Assembly (NCBI GenBank): GCA_025924715.1
Contig: JAICHV010000015.1
Location: 1-64,000, forward strand
DNA from: Alphaproteobacteria bacterium
Lineage (GTDB): Bacteria > Pseudomonadota > Alphaproteobacteria > Micropepsales > Micropepsaceae
Length of the DNA stretch: 64,000 bases
Direction of reading: 5' to 3'
In this document: positions 53,532 through 62,113 of the stretch, in pieces
Numbering within the stretch: the stretch's first letter is position 1
How the letters are laid out: each line of letters starts with the position of its first letter
The notes under the pieces: generated by a model
Database searches by the model: none
What the model saw: only the letters and a program-made list of their open reading frames with translations
What the model was told of the DNA's origin: nothing
Program-made: the position numbers and the translations under genes

Positions 53532-53954
53532 TCAGCGATTGTGCTTCATGTACGTTTTTTTGCGGCCCCTCCGAAAAATTCGTTGCAGCTTGCAGCGTGA
53601 GAGCCTGCCGGAGGAAAGCTTCAGCACCGCGAAACAAAGCTCTTTGGCCCTGTCGCCGGAAATGCAGAACCCCCTCTCCTGATCGTTAATCCACTGGCGG
53701 GTGCGATAAATGTTCAAAACTTTCAGCACGCCGGCCGCAGCGCGCCTGGCGCTGAGATCGGGCTCGATCTGCTCACGAAGCTCGAGCAGCGCGCGGAGCT
53801 CCAACAGCCGATCACGTTCTATATTTTTGCGGATGGGACCTCGTGTCAGGTCGATGACGGTCGCCTCGGCGACGGCATACAGGACGCCCAGGTGCGGGGG
53901 ATCACCACCACCACCCCGCAACTCCCAAAAATATCGCAGAACGTCGACCATCAC
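53532..53954 (-). CDS. protein of unknown function in the phage-like block
   Basis: The 140-residue protein has a helical N-terminal part (VDVLRYFWELRGGGG, LGVLYAVAEATVIDLTRGPI) and a basic C-terminus. It starts (GTG at 53954 or ATG at 53951) directly after the stop of the small-terminase-like gene, with GGGAGA upstream, so the genes are coupled. No family is recognised. Confidence 0.5.
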   Translation of the reverse strand: MMVDVLRYFWELRGGGGDPPHLGVLYAVAEATVIDLTRGPIRKNIERDRLLELRALLELREQIEPDLSARRAAAGVLKVLNIYRTRQWINDQERGFCISGDRAKELCFAVLKLSSGRLSRCKLQRIFRRGRKKTYMKHNR

Positions 53955-54521
53955 TTAGGTTCTCCCTCGCATGCCAGACCGCGCCGCGGCTCCGAGCCGC
54001 GGGCGACCCGCGGCGGCGGCTTCCTGGATAATCTCTTGCCAACTGGGGTCCGCCAGCGGGTCTTGGGCGAAACACTCCCACTCTGCCCATGATCGCAGCG
54101 GAGCGGGCGGCGGTGGACCATCGTCCTCCATCACCTCAAGCTCGAAGCGCCTCAGTCGGTCCGACATCTCGATTAGGACGGGGCGAACGACCTCGGGTTC
54201 GAAGTGGTGGAGCAAAAGTTCTCCCACATCCAGGACCGCGCCCCACGCGATGGTGGACAATAGGACCGCAATCTCGGGCAGATCCTTCGGGTCGACTGCT
54301 TTTCCGACTGAGCGCTGCTTCTGGGCCCGCGTCACCACAGGTCGTGGTTGTAGTCGACCGGCTCGCAATAATTTTTCGTGGCTGCGCCGCACGTCCACCA
54401 TTTTGCCCGACATGACCAGGTAACCATCCTGCTTCCATTGGGTAACAGTTTTTCGAGACACGCCCTTCTCCCGCGCGAACTCCGCTTGCGTCATCAATGT
54501 TGAATTTGCTGGCTTTTCCAT
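53955..54521 (-). CDS. small-terminase-like (Nu1-type) helix-turn-helix protein
   Basis: The 188-residue protein opens with a helix-turn-helix (MTQAEFAREKGVSRKTVTQW) followed by a wing and a helical body ending in an acidic/proline-rich tail. That is the form of phage DNA-packaging small subunits and related regulators. No large terminase gene is present in the element. Four GGTAACA repeats lie just upstream of its start and may be its binding sites. Confidence 0.6.
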   Translation of the reverse strand: MEKPANSTLMTQAEFAREKGVSRKTVTQWKQDGYLVMSGKMVDVRRSHEKLLRAGRLQPRPVVTRAQKQRSVGKAVDPKDLPEIAVLLSTIAWGAVLDVGELLLHHFEPEVVRPVLIEMSDRLRRFELEVMEDDGPPPPAPLRSWAEWECFAQDPLADPSWQEIIQEAAAAGRPRLGAAARSGMRGRT

Positions 54522-54760
54522 CTCGTTGTTACCTTTCTCGTGTTACCGGAAGCGGCTGTTACCGGCGCTGTTACCCACTTTTTGCATTTTAGAGCTAGGC
54601 TCCCATCGCGCTCGCTTGCCCGTGTAGAAAATCGATCACCGAAAGGACCCGCGAATTGGTGGGGGACAGCCTCAGCCGCAGCTGCCCCCCTTTGGCGCTG
54701 CACCGCGCGGGGGAGTGCGGGCTTCGCCAATAGTGTTTCGGATTGAACGCGGGGTTTCAT
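54494..54760 (-). CDS. doubtful open frame over the repeat region
   Basis: This 88-codon frame starts at an ATGA overlap with the upstream gene, but its translation is low in complexity (QRQRGAAAAEAV) and its end is encoded by GGTAACA repeats (KVTTRW). It overlaps the small-terminase-like gene by 28 bp. It may be untranslated regulatory DNA. Confidence 0.25.
   Translation of the reverse strand: MKPRVQSETLLAKPALPRAVQRQRGAAAAEAVPHQFAGPFGDRFSTRASERDGSLALKCKKWVTAPVTAASGNTRKVTTRWKSQQIQH
54528..54576 (-). repeat. four GGTAAC repeats upstream of the small-terminase-like gene
   Basis: GTTACC on the plus strand occurs at 54528-54533, 54542-54547, 54558-54563 and 54570-54575, spaced 14, 16 and 12 bp; further GGTAAC copies lie inside the gene at 54419-54424 and 54441-54446. 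Repeats of this kind upstream of a DNA-binding protein gene are candidate operators or a packaging (cos/pac) recognition site. Confidence 0.55.
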
Positions 54761-55095
54761 TCGTCGCCTTCCACCCAATACAGGCGGGGCTCAGCGCGAC
54801 CCGGCCGCGGCGTTGCTGGTTCTACCGGCTGTTCTTCCGTCCGCGCCGCGTCGACCAACGCCCTCAGCGCTACTGCCAGGCGCTCGCGGGACAGTGGACT
54901 CGAGATGGCCAGGGCAATGACCGCCTCCCGGATCGCCAGCAACATCCTGGTTCGTGCTTCAGAGCTGCATGCCAGCTCCTCAATACCCAGCGCGCCTGCG
55001 GCTCTTGCCGCTGCTGTACGATGGCCTTCCCATTGGTAGTTCGCAGCGGCAGCCCCCGCTTCGAATAGGAACTGAGCTGTTGCGGATCTATTCAT
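54757..55095 (-). CDS. small helical protein of unknown function
   Basis: The 112-residue protein is alanine-rich and helical (MNRSATAQFLFEAGAAAANY, ARTRMLLAIREAVIALAIS). It overlaps the preceding gene by 8 bp. No family is recognised; its place between replication- and packaging-like genes suggests a phage function. Confidence 0.5.
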   Translation of the reverse strand: MNRSATAQFLFEAGAAAANYQWEGHRTAAARAAGALGIEELACSSEARTRMLLAIREAVIALAISSPLSRERLAVALRALVDAARTEEQPVEPATPRPGRAEPRLYWVEGDE

Positions 55096-55324
55096 TGGGG
55101 ACGTCCCCAGCTGCGGACCTATAGCGTTCAGCCATTCGGCGAATTTTGTCCCGATTTTCGGCTTGAGCCGCCGCCTTCACGCGTGCGCGATAAACGACTT
55201 GAGCCAACGCGTGACAGGAATTGCAGTCAAAACCATGGCGGCGGCGCGGCGCACCGCATGCGCAAACACGTTGCACTGCCTTAGCGCATGCCACGTTGTT
55301 AAACATGCAACATTTTTCGCTCAT
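55088..55324 (-). CDS. small cysteine-rich (zinc-ribbon-like) protein
   Basis: The 78-residue protein has eight cysteines, including CACGAPRRRHGFDCNSCHA, which fits a zinc ribbon. It has no signal peptide, so the CNSCH is not a haem site. It overlaps both neighbours by a few bases, in a tightly packed phage-type operon. Confidence 0.55.
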   Translation of the reverse strand: MSEKCCMFNNVACAKAVQRVCACGAPRRRHGFDCNSCHALAQVVYRARVKAAAQAENRDKIRRMAERYRSAAGDVPNE

Positions 55325-56298
55325 GCCGACCGCCTCTCAGCTGGACACACGACCTTGAAATCCGGCAGTTCTTTATCCAGCCGAAAGCCTTGGTCCCTAA
55401 GTCTGCTTGCGGCCACGCCGTTCGGGATGGTGAAGCAGGCCGGCGGACCCGGTTCGAAGGAAACTCCGTCCATTCTGGCCAATTCGAGATCGGTCATTCG
55501 GATGTTGGAGCGCAGGATTGTGATTACATGGTCCGGTAGCACCGCCAGCACCCGGGAAAGTGCCGCTTTGCGGTCCTTTTCCGCTTGATCGGCCCGCTGC
55601 ACTTCGTCTCGATATCCTTCCCAAGCCTTTTTCTGCAGCCAATTGTGCGGAGCCTCGCTGTAGGGAGGTCGATCGCCACCGGAGCGCTTTAACGCTCGAC
55701 CGTGGGCCAAGATCGCTTGCACAAGGTAGGGCGGCAGCGGCGCCAACGCTCCCAGCTTCTGAAATTCCGAGCGGGCTCTGTCTTCGGATGCCGCTGGCGG
55801 AAGGACAGGCCAAGTCCCGAAGGCGTTCCATACTTCCTCCCAGAGCACTTGTTCTTCGCCGTGGCGGGCGGCTTCCACTTCCCTGTTCCCTGTTCCCTGT
55901 TCCCTGTTCCCTTCCTGCACTGAGGGTTCAGTGAGTTCTGCCGGAGCGGCCCGTGATATGTCCCACACAATGGGCAAGTCTTTGATTTTGCTGCGTGTCG
56001 GTCGATTGATGACCTGATGCTCGAGGAAATTCACTATGTGCCCGTATCGCCGGCCGTCCGGAGCCTCGCCAAGCCTTACGAAACCGATATCGGCGAGCTG
56101 TGAGAGCATTTCGGGAATGCTCAGTGATAATTCACGGAGCGGAAAAAGTGCGGCTTTGATCAAGCCAGGATTGCGATTGAAAAAGCCTTCATCGTCCGCG
56201 TAATTGGTCAACGAGACCGCGAAGTAGTGCACCTCAATAGACAGCGCACTTAGCTTTTCATTCGTGTGGAACTCGGGCTTTATGGTGCGAATGCGCAT
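55321..56298 (-). CDS. phage replisome-organiser-like protein
   Basis: The 325-residue protein begins MRIRTIKPEFHTNEKLSALS and continues NYADDEGFFNRNPGLIKAAL and RRYGHIVNFLEHQVINRP, a pattern common in phage replication proteins with an N-terminal winged helix like DnaD. The middle carries an EGNREQGTGNREV segment from a 7-bp tandem repeat, and the C-terminal part is helical. It should help start replication of the element. It is the first gene of the long minus-strand operon. Confidence 0.7.
   Translation of the reverse strand: MRIRTIKPEFHTNEKLSALSIEVHYFAVSLTNYADDEGFFNRNPGLIKAALFPLRELSLSIPEMLSQLADIGFVRLGEAPDGRRYGHIVNFLEHQVINRPTRSKIKDLPIVWDISRAAPAELTEPSVQEGNREQGTGNREVEAARHGEEQVLWEEVWNAFGTWPVLPPAASEDRARSEFQKLGALAPLPPYLVQAILAHGRALKRSGGDRPPYSEAPHNWLQKKAWEGYRDEVQRADQAEKDRKAALSRVLAVLPDHVITILRSNIRMTDLELARMDGVSFEPGPPACFTIPNGVAASRLRDQGFRLDKELPDFKVVCPAERRSA
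55879..55911. repeat. heptanucleotide tandem repeat inside the replication gene
   Basis: TTCCCTG is repeated four times (55879-55906) followed by a partial fifth copy (TTCCC). Because 7 is not a multiple of 3, gain or loss of one unit would shift the frame of the gene. Confidence 0.75.
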
Positions 56299-56389
56299 AG
56301 CCGCCCTCTATTTAGGGACGCAGTTACGATCAGACAGCCTGGTCGGCCGCCACGCGTTGCCTTCGCTGTTCCCCCTCGCCCATGCATCA

Positions 56390-56575
56390 CTAGGCGCTCA
56401 GAAGCCTGTCGAGCGCGGCCTTCGGGACGAGCACCCGCTTACCTATCTTGAGAGAGGGAAGCTCCCCCCGCTTAACCGCGTCGTAGCAGGCGTTTTTGCT
56501 GATATTTAGCTTCTGGGCGGCCTTTGGAACCGAGTAAGTCTCGGCATAAGGATTATCCGTTTTGATCTTTTTCAT
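56390..56575 (-). CDS. AlpA/excisionase-family helix-turn-helix protein
   Basis: The 61-residue protein is a complete HTH_17-type domain: YSVPKAAQKLNISKNACYDA, then KRGELPSLKIGKRVLVPKAA. Such proteins are excisionases or activators in prophages and satellites. It is encoded divergently from the ribbon-helix-helix gene beside the integrase. Confidence 0.8.
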   Translation of the reverse strand: MKKIKTDNPYAETYSVPKAAQKLNISKNACYDAVKRGELPSLKIGKRVLVPKAALDRLLSA

Positions 56576-56673
56576 TTGCTTCCTACTTTCCTGACACCCT
56601 CAGTGCATACAGACCCCCCATTGACGTTTCCATCCCAATACGCTTATTTTTGTAAGACAGTTTTGGAGAGCCG

Positions 56674-57366
56674 ATGGGAAAGCGCGGGCCGGCCCCGAAA
56701 GGGGAGTACGATAACAAGTCAGCGGTGTTCAGCACCCGCATCAGGGCGGATACCAAACGCGCCATAAAGATAGCTGCAGATGCCAGCGGCAGATCGATGT
56801 CCTGTGAATTAGAGCACCGCCTTCTTCGCTCGTTCGAGGAGGATCGCCTGATCCGGGAGCGCTTCGGGTGTCGCGAAAACTATGGGGTCTTACGGTTGAT
56901 CGCTTTAGCGATCGAGCTGGAGTGTCCGCAAGATCCAAAGCGGTGGCTTTTCGATAGCAAAAAATTCGCAGAGACACTCGCAGCAATAGAGGCGCTGCTT
57001 CAGAGTTTTGATCCTAAGCCGCGCCATGTGGACGAACCGCATCGGCGAGCGACCCCAAAAGAATTGCCTTGGGGGGACCTCTTTTTGGCGGCGCAGAGAA
57101 CCGAAGGGGTGAACGTGGCCAGCATGCTGATCGCGGAATTGAAAGACGCGCCATTCGGCCTGCCTGCCCCGCAGGAATCGCAAGGCAAGAGGCGGGCCAC
57201 GGTGAAGCGGATCCGGAAGGGATTGGCACAAAGCAAAGACGCCTTGGGCGCCGCTTTGATTGATCGGCTCTCTGCTGAGGCGGCACGCGACAGGCTAAAC
57301 TCGGCGATGGATGCAGCGCTCTGGAACATCAGTGGACGCAAAAGCAAAAGTCGGAAGGGAGGCTGA
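56674..57366 (+). CDS. Arc-like ribbon-helix-helix protein with long C-terminal extension
   Basis: The 230-residue protein starts with a basic arm (MGKRGPAPKGEY) and an Arc-type domain (FSTRIRADTKRAIKIAADAS, MSCELEHRLLRSFEED), followed by about 150 residues of unknown helical sequence. It probably represses the element. It ends 1 bp before the integrase start, so the two are likely co-expressed. Confidence 0.72.
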   Translation: MGKRGPAPKGEYDNKSAVFSTRIRADTKRAIKIAADASGRSMSCELEHRLLRSFEEDRLIRERFGCRENYGVLRLIALAIELECPQDPKRWLFDSKKFAETLAAIEALLQSFDPKPRHVDEPHRRATPKELPWGDLFLAAQRTEGVNVASMLIAELKDAPFGLPAPQESQGKRRATVKRIRKGLAQSKDALGAALIDRLSAEAARDRLNSAMDAALWNISGRKSKSRKGG

Positions 57367-57367
57367 T

Positions 57368-58585
57368 ATGGCGTATATCCGAAAGCGGACACTAGAGAGC
57401 GGAAAAATCCGTTGGCAGGTTATCTGGAACGCGCAGGGAAAACGCATTTCAGAAATGTTCGAGACCCAGCGCGACGCCAATGCGAAACGGATTGCCGTCG
57501 AAGGCTCGCGGCCAGGTTCATCGGCCAAATTCCGCGCCCTGGCGCTGGATTATATCGACTATATGGAAAGCCTTGTCGCGACCGGTGAGCGGGAGCGTTC
57601 CTATCTCGACATGCTCAAGGGGCATGTAAACAACCATCTGTTGGCCGACAAGGAATTTTCGGAGTTGCGCTGCTGCTCGATCGGCACGCCGGAAGTTCAG
57701 CAGCTTTTGAACCGGCTAATCGGCAAGGTTTCGGCCAAGATGGCGGTCAAAATCCGCACGACCCTCTCGCAGATTTTTAAGCATGGGGCTCGGGTGGGGT
57801 TTGTCGGCACGAACCCCGTCCGCGATAGCGAGATCAAGCGCAAGACCAGGCCTGATGCCGGTCAAAGTGCGTCCTTTGTGCTGCCGACCAAAAATGCGCT
57901 ACGCGCGCTGATCGAGGGCGCCCGAACTTTCGACAACACCGGCCGAGCAAGCGCCATTGTGCATACCCTGATGTATGCAGGCCTGCGCACCTCGGAACTG
58001 CGGGGCATTCCGAAACGCTGCGCTCATGTAATCGGGCCTGCCAACAGGCTTGACGTGCTCCAACGCGCCGACCGCTACAATGTCATTGGATCCGTCAAGA
58101 GCGCCGCCGGGCGACGGACGGTGGACATAGGTCCCGCCACCGCCCAGGCGATTCGCATTTGGCTGGTCGCTGCACCGCGGAGACCCGCGGCCCTGGAGAG
58201 CACAGCTGCCCCCGCGCCGGCCGAACCTTGCGAGGATCTGGTGTTCCCGAACGAGGAAGGCGGGGTGTGGGGCAAGTCGAATTTCCGGGCGCGGTTCTGG
58301 GTTCCGTTGATGAACCGGTGCGGACTGGTGACCGAGCACCTGGCCGACAGGCACATCCGACAGGCCTCCAAGGCCTTCGCGGATCTGCGTGAGCCGATCT
58401 TCACTCCCCACATGTTGCGCCATGTTTATGCCAGCTTGCAGATCGAACAGGGCATCACGCCCAAGCGCCTTCAAAAGCTCTTAGGGCACGCCACCCTAAA
58501 AATGACGCTCGACACCTACGGGCACCTGTGGCCCGACCAGGACGCCGAACGCGAGCGCGCGCGCGCGGTCGAGAACGTGCTGTGA
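57368..58585 (+). CDS. tyrosine integrase of the tRNA-His element
   Basis: The 405-residue protein has an N-terminal arm-binding domain (MAYIRKRTLESGKIRWQVIW), a core-binding domain, and a catalytic domain with all standard residues: LMYAGLRTSELRG, HMLRHVYASLQ (H-x-x-R), LLGHATLKMTLDTYGH with the final histidine and the nucleophilic tyrosine. A GGGAGG site precedes the ATG. It lies 195 bp from the intact tRNA-His that holds the attachment repeat. Confidence 0.93.
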   Translation: MAYIRKRTLESGKIRWQVIWNAQGKRISEMFETQRDANAKRIAVEGSRPGSSAKFRALALDYIDYMESLVATGERERSYLDMLKGHVNNHLLADKEFSELRCCSIGTPEVQQLLNRLIGKVSAKMAVKIRTTLSQIFKHGARVGFVGTNPVRDSEIKRKTRPDAGQSASFVLPTKNALRALIEGARTFDNTGRASAIVHTLMYAGLRTSELRGIPKRCAHVIGPANRLDVLQRADRYNVIGSVKSAAGRRTVDIGPATAQAIRIWLVAAPRRPAALESTAAPAPAEPCEDLVFPNEEGGVWGKSNFRARFWVPLMNRCGLVTEHLADRHIRQASKAFADLREPIFTPHMLRHVYASLQIEQGITPKRLQKLLGHATLKMTLDTYGHLWPDQDAERERARAVENVL

Positions 58586-58780
58586 CGGTCCGGAACGGGC
58601 GGCGAACGAAAGTAGATTTCTGTGGCGCTCCCATGGCGCTTCCAACAGAACAGGACAGCACGGGACGAACCGGGAAGGCGCGAAATAGAAGGCTTTTCAG
58701 CGAACTGGGCGCAGATGGGCCATTTCCGGCGGTCGCACCACGAAAGGACGCCTAACCTTCTGACTTGCAATGGTTTTGAG

Positions 58781-58828
58781 TGGTACAGTTGGGTGGGCTC
58801 GAACCACCGACCTCCGGATCCACAATCC
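58781..58828. repeat. right attachment repeat (48 bp) inside tRNA-His
   Basis: Identical to 46853-46900 and located in the 3' part of the intact tRNA. Confidence 0.92.
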
Positions 58829-58857
58829 GGCGCTCTAACCAACTGAGCTACAACTGC
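58781..58857 (-). tRNA. tRNA-His(GTG)
   Basis: On the minus strand the 77 nt fold as a cloverleaf: acceptor GCAGTTG with CAACTGT, anticodon stem CCGGA/TCCGG with loop TTGTGGA (anticodon GTG), T-arm with GGTTCGAGCCC, and an encoded CCA. The discriminator is A and the base before position 1 is T, so there is no encoded G-1, as known for most alphaproteobacteria. Its 3' 48 bp are the integration repeat. Confidence 0.95.
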
Positions 58858-59091
58858 ACATGGTTCGCGGCGCAGGGCGGCCGGAACGGGCGGGGAAACT
58901 ATGGGCCGGGTCCTCCAAAATCAAGCAGGATGGAGCCGCAAAACCCCCGGTTCTGCAGAAAAAGCCCATTTGTTAAGGCTGGATTGCCGGTCGGGCGCGC
59001 CGTTCCGGGCAACCGGCGCCTCGGCCGGGCTTGAAGAAAGACCCTTTCAAATCCGGTTGGATTTTTGCCGCGCCACCCGCCATGCTTGCGC

Positions 59092-60177
59092 ATGATCCGC
59101 AAAATCCTGCTTGTCGTTGTCGTCCTGAGCGTTGCGGTGGCCGCGGCCTATTTCTGGCTGACCAGGCCCTTGCCGATCCTCACTGTCACCACCTGGCCGG
59201 GCGCCTATGGGCGGGCCCAGGCCCATGCCATGACCCAGCCTTATGGCTCGGCCAAGCATGTGGATGTGCGGATCGCGCAATGGGAGGGCGAGCTGAAAGA
59301 TGTCGCCGATGCGGTGGCGGGCCACAACTATAAAGGCGATGTGATCGATTTCGAGCTGCCCAAGGCGGTGGAGGCTTGCCGGCGCGGGCTGCTGGAAAAA
59401 ATCGATACAACCACCTTGCCGCCGGGCCGTGACGGAACGCCGGCCGCTGCCGATTTCGTGCCCGGTGCGCTGGGACCGTGCTGGGTGGGAAGCGTGGTCT
59501 ATTCCCAGGCGATCATTTTCGCACCTAGCGTCGCCGGAGAGCCCAAGACCCTGAATGATTTTTTCGACAGCGCGAAATTTCCCGGGGCCCGCGCGCTCAA
59601 TCGCAGCAGCGCGAAATTCAATCTGGAAATGGCGCTGCTGGCCGACGGCGTGGCGCCAAAGGATGTTTACACGGTCCTGTCCACGCCGGATGGCGTTGCC
59701 CGCGCCTTGCATAAGCTCGACAGCTTGAAACCCAATCTGGTGTGGTGGTCGGCGGCTGGTGAACCAGCCCGCCTGGTCAAAAGCGGCGCCGCAACCTTTG
59801 CCACAATCCTCAATGGTGAAGGAGGCATATTTGACGCGCGCAGCGACGAACCGGGTATAATCTGGGACCGCCAACTTTACGAACTCGATGTCTTCGGCAT
59901 TCCCGCCGGCGATCCCAAGAAAGACATGGCGCTGGATTTCATTCGTTTCGCCACCGGTTCGGTGCCGCTGGCCGGCGTGGCGAGCTGGGTTCCTTATGGT
60001 CCGGCGCGGCGCTCGTCCCGCGCCTTGGTCGGCAACAATCCCGATCTGCATATCGCCATGACGCCCTGGTTGCCGACCACGCATTTCGACACCGCCTTTG
60101 CCGTGGACGACGCCTGGTGGCTGGCGCATGGCGCCGAGATTGCGCCGCGCTGGCAGGCCTGGCTGGACCAGCATTGA
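59092..60177 (+). CDS. PotD-like ABC transporter substrate-binding protein
   Basis: The 361-residue protein has an N-terminal hydrophobic anchor (ILLVVVVLSVAVAAAYFWLT) and then a binding-protein fold of the polyamine/iron type (ILTVTTWPGAYGRAQ, GDVIDFELPKAVEACRRG, FPGARALNRSSAKF, WVPYGPARR). It should bind a small solute in the periplasm. No lipobox is visible, so it may stay membrane-anchored. It lies 51 bp before an Opp/Yej-type permease gene; those permeases normally use a larger, unrelated peptide-binding protein. Confidence 0.8.
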   Translation: MIRKILLVVVVLSVAVAAAYFWLTRPLPILTVTTWPGAYGRAQAHAMTQPYGSAKHVDVRIAQWEGELKDVADAVAGHNYKGDVIDFELPKAVEACRRGLLEKIDTTTLPPGRDGTPAAADFVPGALGPCWVGSVVYSQAIIFAPSVAGEPKTLNDFFDSAKFPGARALNRSSAKFNLEMALLADGVAPKDVYTVLSTPDGVARALHKLDSLKPNLVWWSAAGEPARLVKSGAATFATILNGEGGIFDARSDEPGIIWDRQLYELDVFGIPAGDPKKDMALDFIRFATGSVPLAGVASWVPYGPARRSSRALVGNNPDLHIAMTPWLPTTHFDTAFAVDDAWWLAHGAEIAPRWQAWLDQH

Positions 60178-60228
60178 CAGACATGCCCCGCTCACCCTGA
60201 ATGGCCGGGACGCTTTTTGGATTAAACT

Positions 60229-61173
60229 ATGCTCGGTTACGCCCTTCGGCGCCTTTTGGGAGCGATACCGACCCTCTTTATCATCATCACCCTGACCTTT
60301 TTCATGATGCGCCTGGCGCCGGGCGGGCCGTTCGACGGCGCTCGCCGTCTGCCGCCCGACATCGAGAAGAACATCGAAGCGGCTTATAACCTCGACAAGC
60401 CGGTGATCCAGCAATATGCGATCTATCTGGGGCGGCTGGCGCATGGCGATCTGGGCCCCTCGTTCCGCACCAAGGATTTCACCGTCGCCCAATTGATCGG
60501 CATCGGCCTGCCGGTCTCGATCCGTCTGGGCCTGTCCGCCATGCTGCTGGCTTTGTCGATCGGCATCACTTTGGGGATATGGGCGGCGCTGCGGCAAAAC
60601 CACTGGCAGGATTATTCCGTGATGGGGCTGGCCATGATCGGGATCACCATTCCCACTTTCGTCACCGCCCCGGTGCTGACCCTGATCTTCGGGGTCTATG
60701 GGCTGCATCTGTTCGGCATGGAGATTTCGCTCCCCGTGGGCGGCTGGAGCGGCGGGGCCTTGCGCAACATGATTTTGCCGGTGACGGTGCTGGCCCTGCC
60801 CCAGATCGCGGTGATCTCGCGGCTGACCCGCGGCAGCATGATCGAGGTGCTGCGTTCCAATTTCATTCGTACCGCAAGGGCCAAGGGGCTGGATCCGGCG
60901 CGCATCGTGATACGCCACGCCTTGCGCATCGCCCTTTTGCCGCTGGTGTCCTATCTCGGCCCCGCGGTGGCGGCCCTGCTCACCGGTTCGCTGATCGTGG
61001 AAGAGATTTTCGGCCTTCCCGGCATCGGCCGCTATTTCGTCCAGGCGGCCCTGAACCGCGACTATACTTTGGTGATGGGCGTGGTGATCTGTTACGCCGC
61101 CCTGATCATCACCCTCAATTTCATCGCCGACATGATCTATGGCATGCTCGATCCGCGCGTACGGCTGACATGA
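60229..61173 (+). CDS. ABC transporter permease, OppB/DppB/YejB type
   Basis: The 314-residue inner-membrane protein has six helices, the family start MLGYALRRLLGAIPTLFIII followed by MRLAPGGPFD, and the ATPase-coupling EAA-type loop (LRSNFIRTARAKGLDPARIV). It pairs with the next gene to form the channel for oligopeptides or similar solutes. The spacing of 13 bp to the next gene indicates one operon. Confidence 0.92.
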   Translation: MLGYALRRLLGAIPTLFIIITLTFFMMRLAPGGPFDGARRLPPDIEKNIEAAYNLDKPVIQQYAIYLGRLAHGDLGPSFRTKDFTVAQLIGIGLPVSIRLGLSAMLLALSIGITLGIWAALRQNHWQDYSVMGLAMIGITIPTFVTAPVLTLIFGVYGLHLFGMEISLPVGGWSGGALRNMILPVTVLALPQIAVISRLTRGSMIEVLRSNFIRTARAKGLDPARIVIRHALRIALLPLVSYLGPAVAALLTGSLIVEEIFGLPGIGRYFVQAALNRDYTLVMGVVICYAALIITLNFIADMIYGMLDPRVRLT

Positions 61174-61186
61174 TCGCCCCCCTCTT

Positions 61187-62113
61187 ATGATAACAACCGG
61201 CAATCCCGCCAACGCCGAAGTGATGACCCGCGCCGTCAAGGGCCGCAGCCTCTGGGTGGATGCACGCCGGCGCCTGCTGCGCAACCGCGCCGCGATGAGC
61301 GGACTGGTCGTGCTGGCGGTGATCGCGCTGATGGCGCTGTTCGCGCCGCTGCTGTCGCATTATGCCTATGACGCGGTCGATTATGACGTGATCTCCTGCA
61401 CCCCCAATTGGTGGCCTGAGGGGGGGACCTGCAATGCCGGCGGCACCCATTGGTTCGGCACCGATGCGGTGGGACGCGATCTCTTCGTGCGGGTGTTGTA
61501 CGGCGCGCGGGTGTCGCTGGCGGTCGGCCTGGTCGCCACCCTGGTATCGCTGCTGATCGGGGTTCTGTATGGCGCGACGGCCGGTTATCTCGGCGGCCGG
61601 ATCGACAATCTGATGATGCGGGCGGTGGATATTTTGTATTCCCTGCCCTTCATCTTTTTCGTCATCATCTTGATGGTGTTGTTCGACCGCTCTTTCATTC
61701 TGCTGTTCGTGGCGATCGGGGCGGTGGAATGGCTCACTATGGCCCGCATCGTCCGCGGCCAGACGCTTTCGATCAAGCAAAAGGAATTCGTCGAGGCGGC
61801 GCGGGCCGGCGGCGTCAGGCCGCTTGGCATTATCCTGACCCATGTCGTTCCCAATGTGGTGGGGCCGGTGGTGATCTATGTCACCCTGACGGTCCCGGGC
61901 GTGATCCTGACCGAAAGCTTCCTGTCCTTCCTGGGCCTGGGCATCCAAGAGCCCCTGACCAGTTGGGGCGTGCTGATCTCCGACGGCGCCAACCAGATGG
62001 AAACCGCGCCCTGGCTGCTGGTCTTTCCGGCCGTGTTCATGGCAGTCACGCTGTTCGCTTTCAACTTCATCGGTGACGGTTTGCGCGACGCGCTGGACCC
62101 GAAGGACCGCTGA
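61187..62113 (+). CDS. ABC transporter permease, OppC/DppC/YejE type
   Basis: The 308-residue permease has the long first periplasmic loop with [20 protein letters not shown], typical of OppC proteins, six helices and the coupling loop [20 protein letters not shown]. The insert [16 protein letters not shown] carries a cysteine pair and resembles YejE. Its last base overlaps the ATPase gene start. Confidence 0.92.
   Translation: MITTGNPANAEVMTRAVKGRSLWVDARRRLLRNRAAMSGLVVLAVIALMALFAPLLSHYAYDAVDYDVISCTPNWWPEGGTCNAGGTHWFGTDAVGRDLFVRVLYGARVSLAVGLVATLVSLLIGVLYGATAGYLGGRIDNLMMRAVDILYSLPFIFFVIILMVLFDRSFILLFVAIGAVEWLTMARIVRGQTLSIKQKEFVEAARAGGVRPLGIILTHVVPNVVGPVVIYVTLTVPGVILTESFLSFLGLGIQEPLTSWGVLISDGANQMETAPWLLVFPAVFMAVTLFAFNFIGDGLRDALDPKDR

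Larger units (their letters stand above)
46853..58828. mobile_element. integrated phage-like element at tRNA-His(GTG), about 12 kb
   Basis: A 48-bp repeat is present at 46853-46900 and inside the intact tRNA-His at 58781-58828. A tyrosine integrase lies beside the intact tRNA, as in tRNA-targeting prophages and satellites. Genes include AlpA, ribbon-helix-helix and S24-like regulators, a replication-organiser-like protein, a small-terminase-like protein, an S49 peptidase and a tail-fibre-like protein. I see no large terminase, portal, major capsid, tail tape-measure or lysis genes, so it is either a strongly reduced prophage or a satellite. Confidence 0.87.

Noticed and set aside
55088-55324. 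CNSCH motif suggesting a c-type cytochrome
   Set aside because: The protein has no signal peptide and several other cysteines arranged as in a zinc ribbon, inside a phage-like operon.
55879-55911. Tandem repeats considered as part of a CRISPR array
   Set aside because: The unit is 7 bp with no spacers; no CRISPR repeats or cas genes were seen anywhere in the window.
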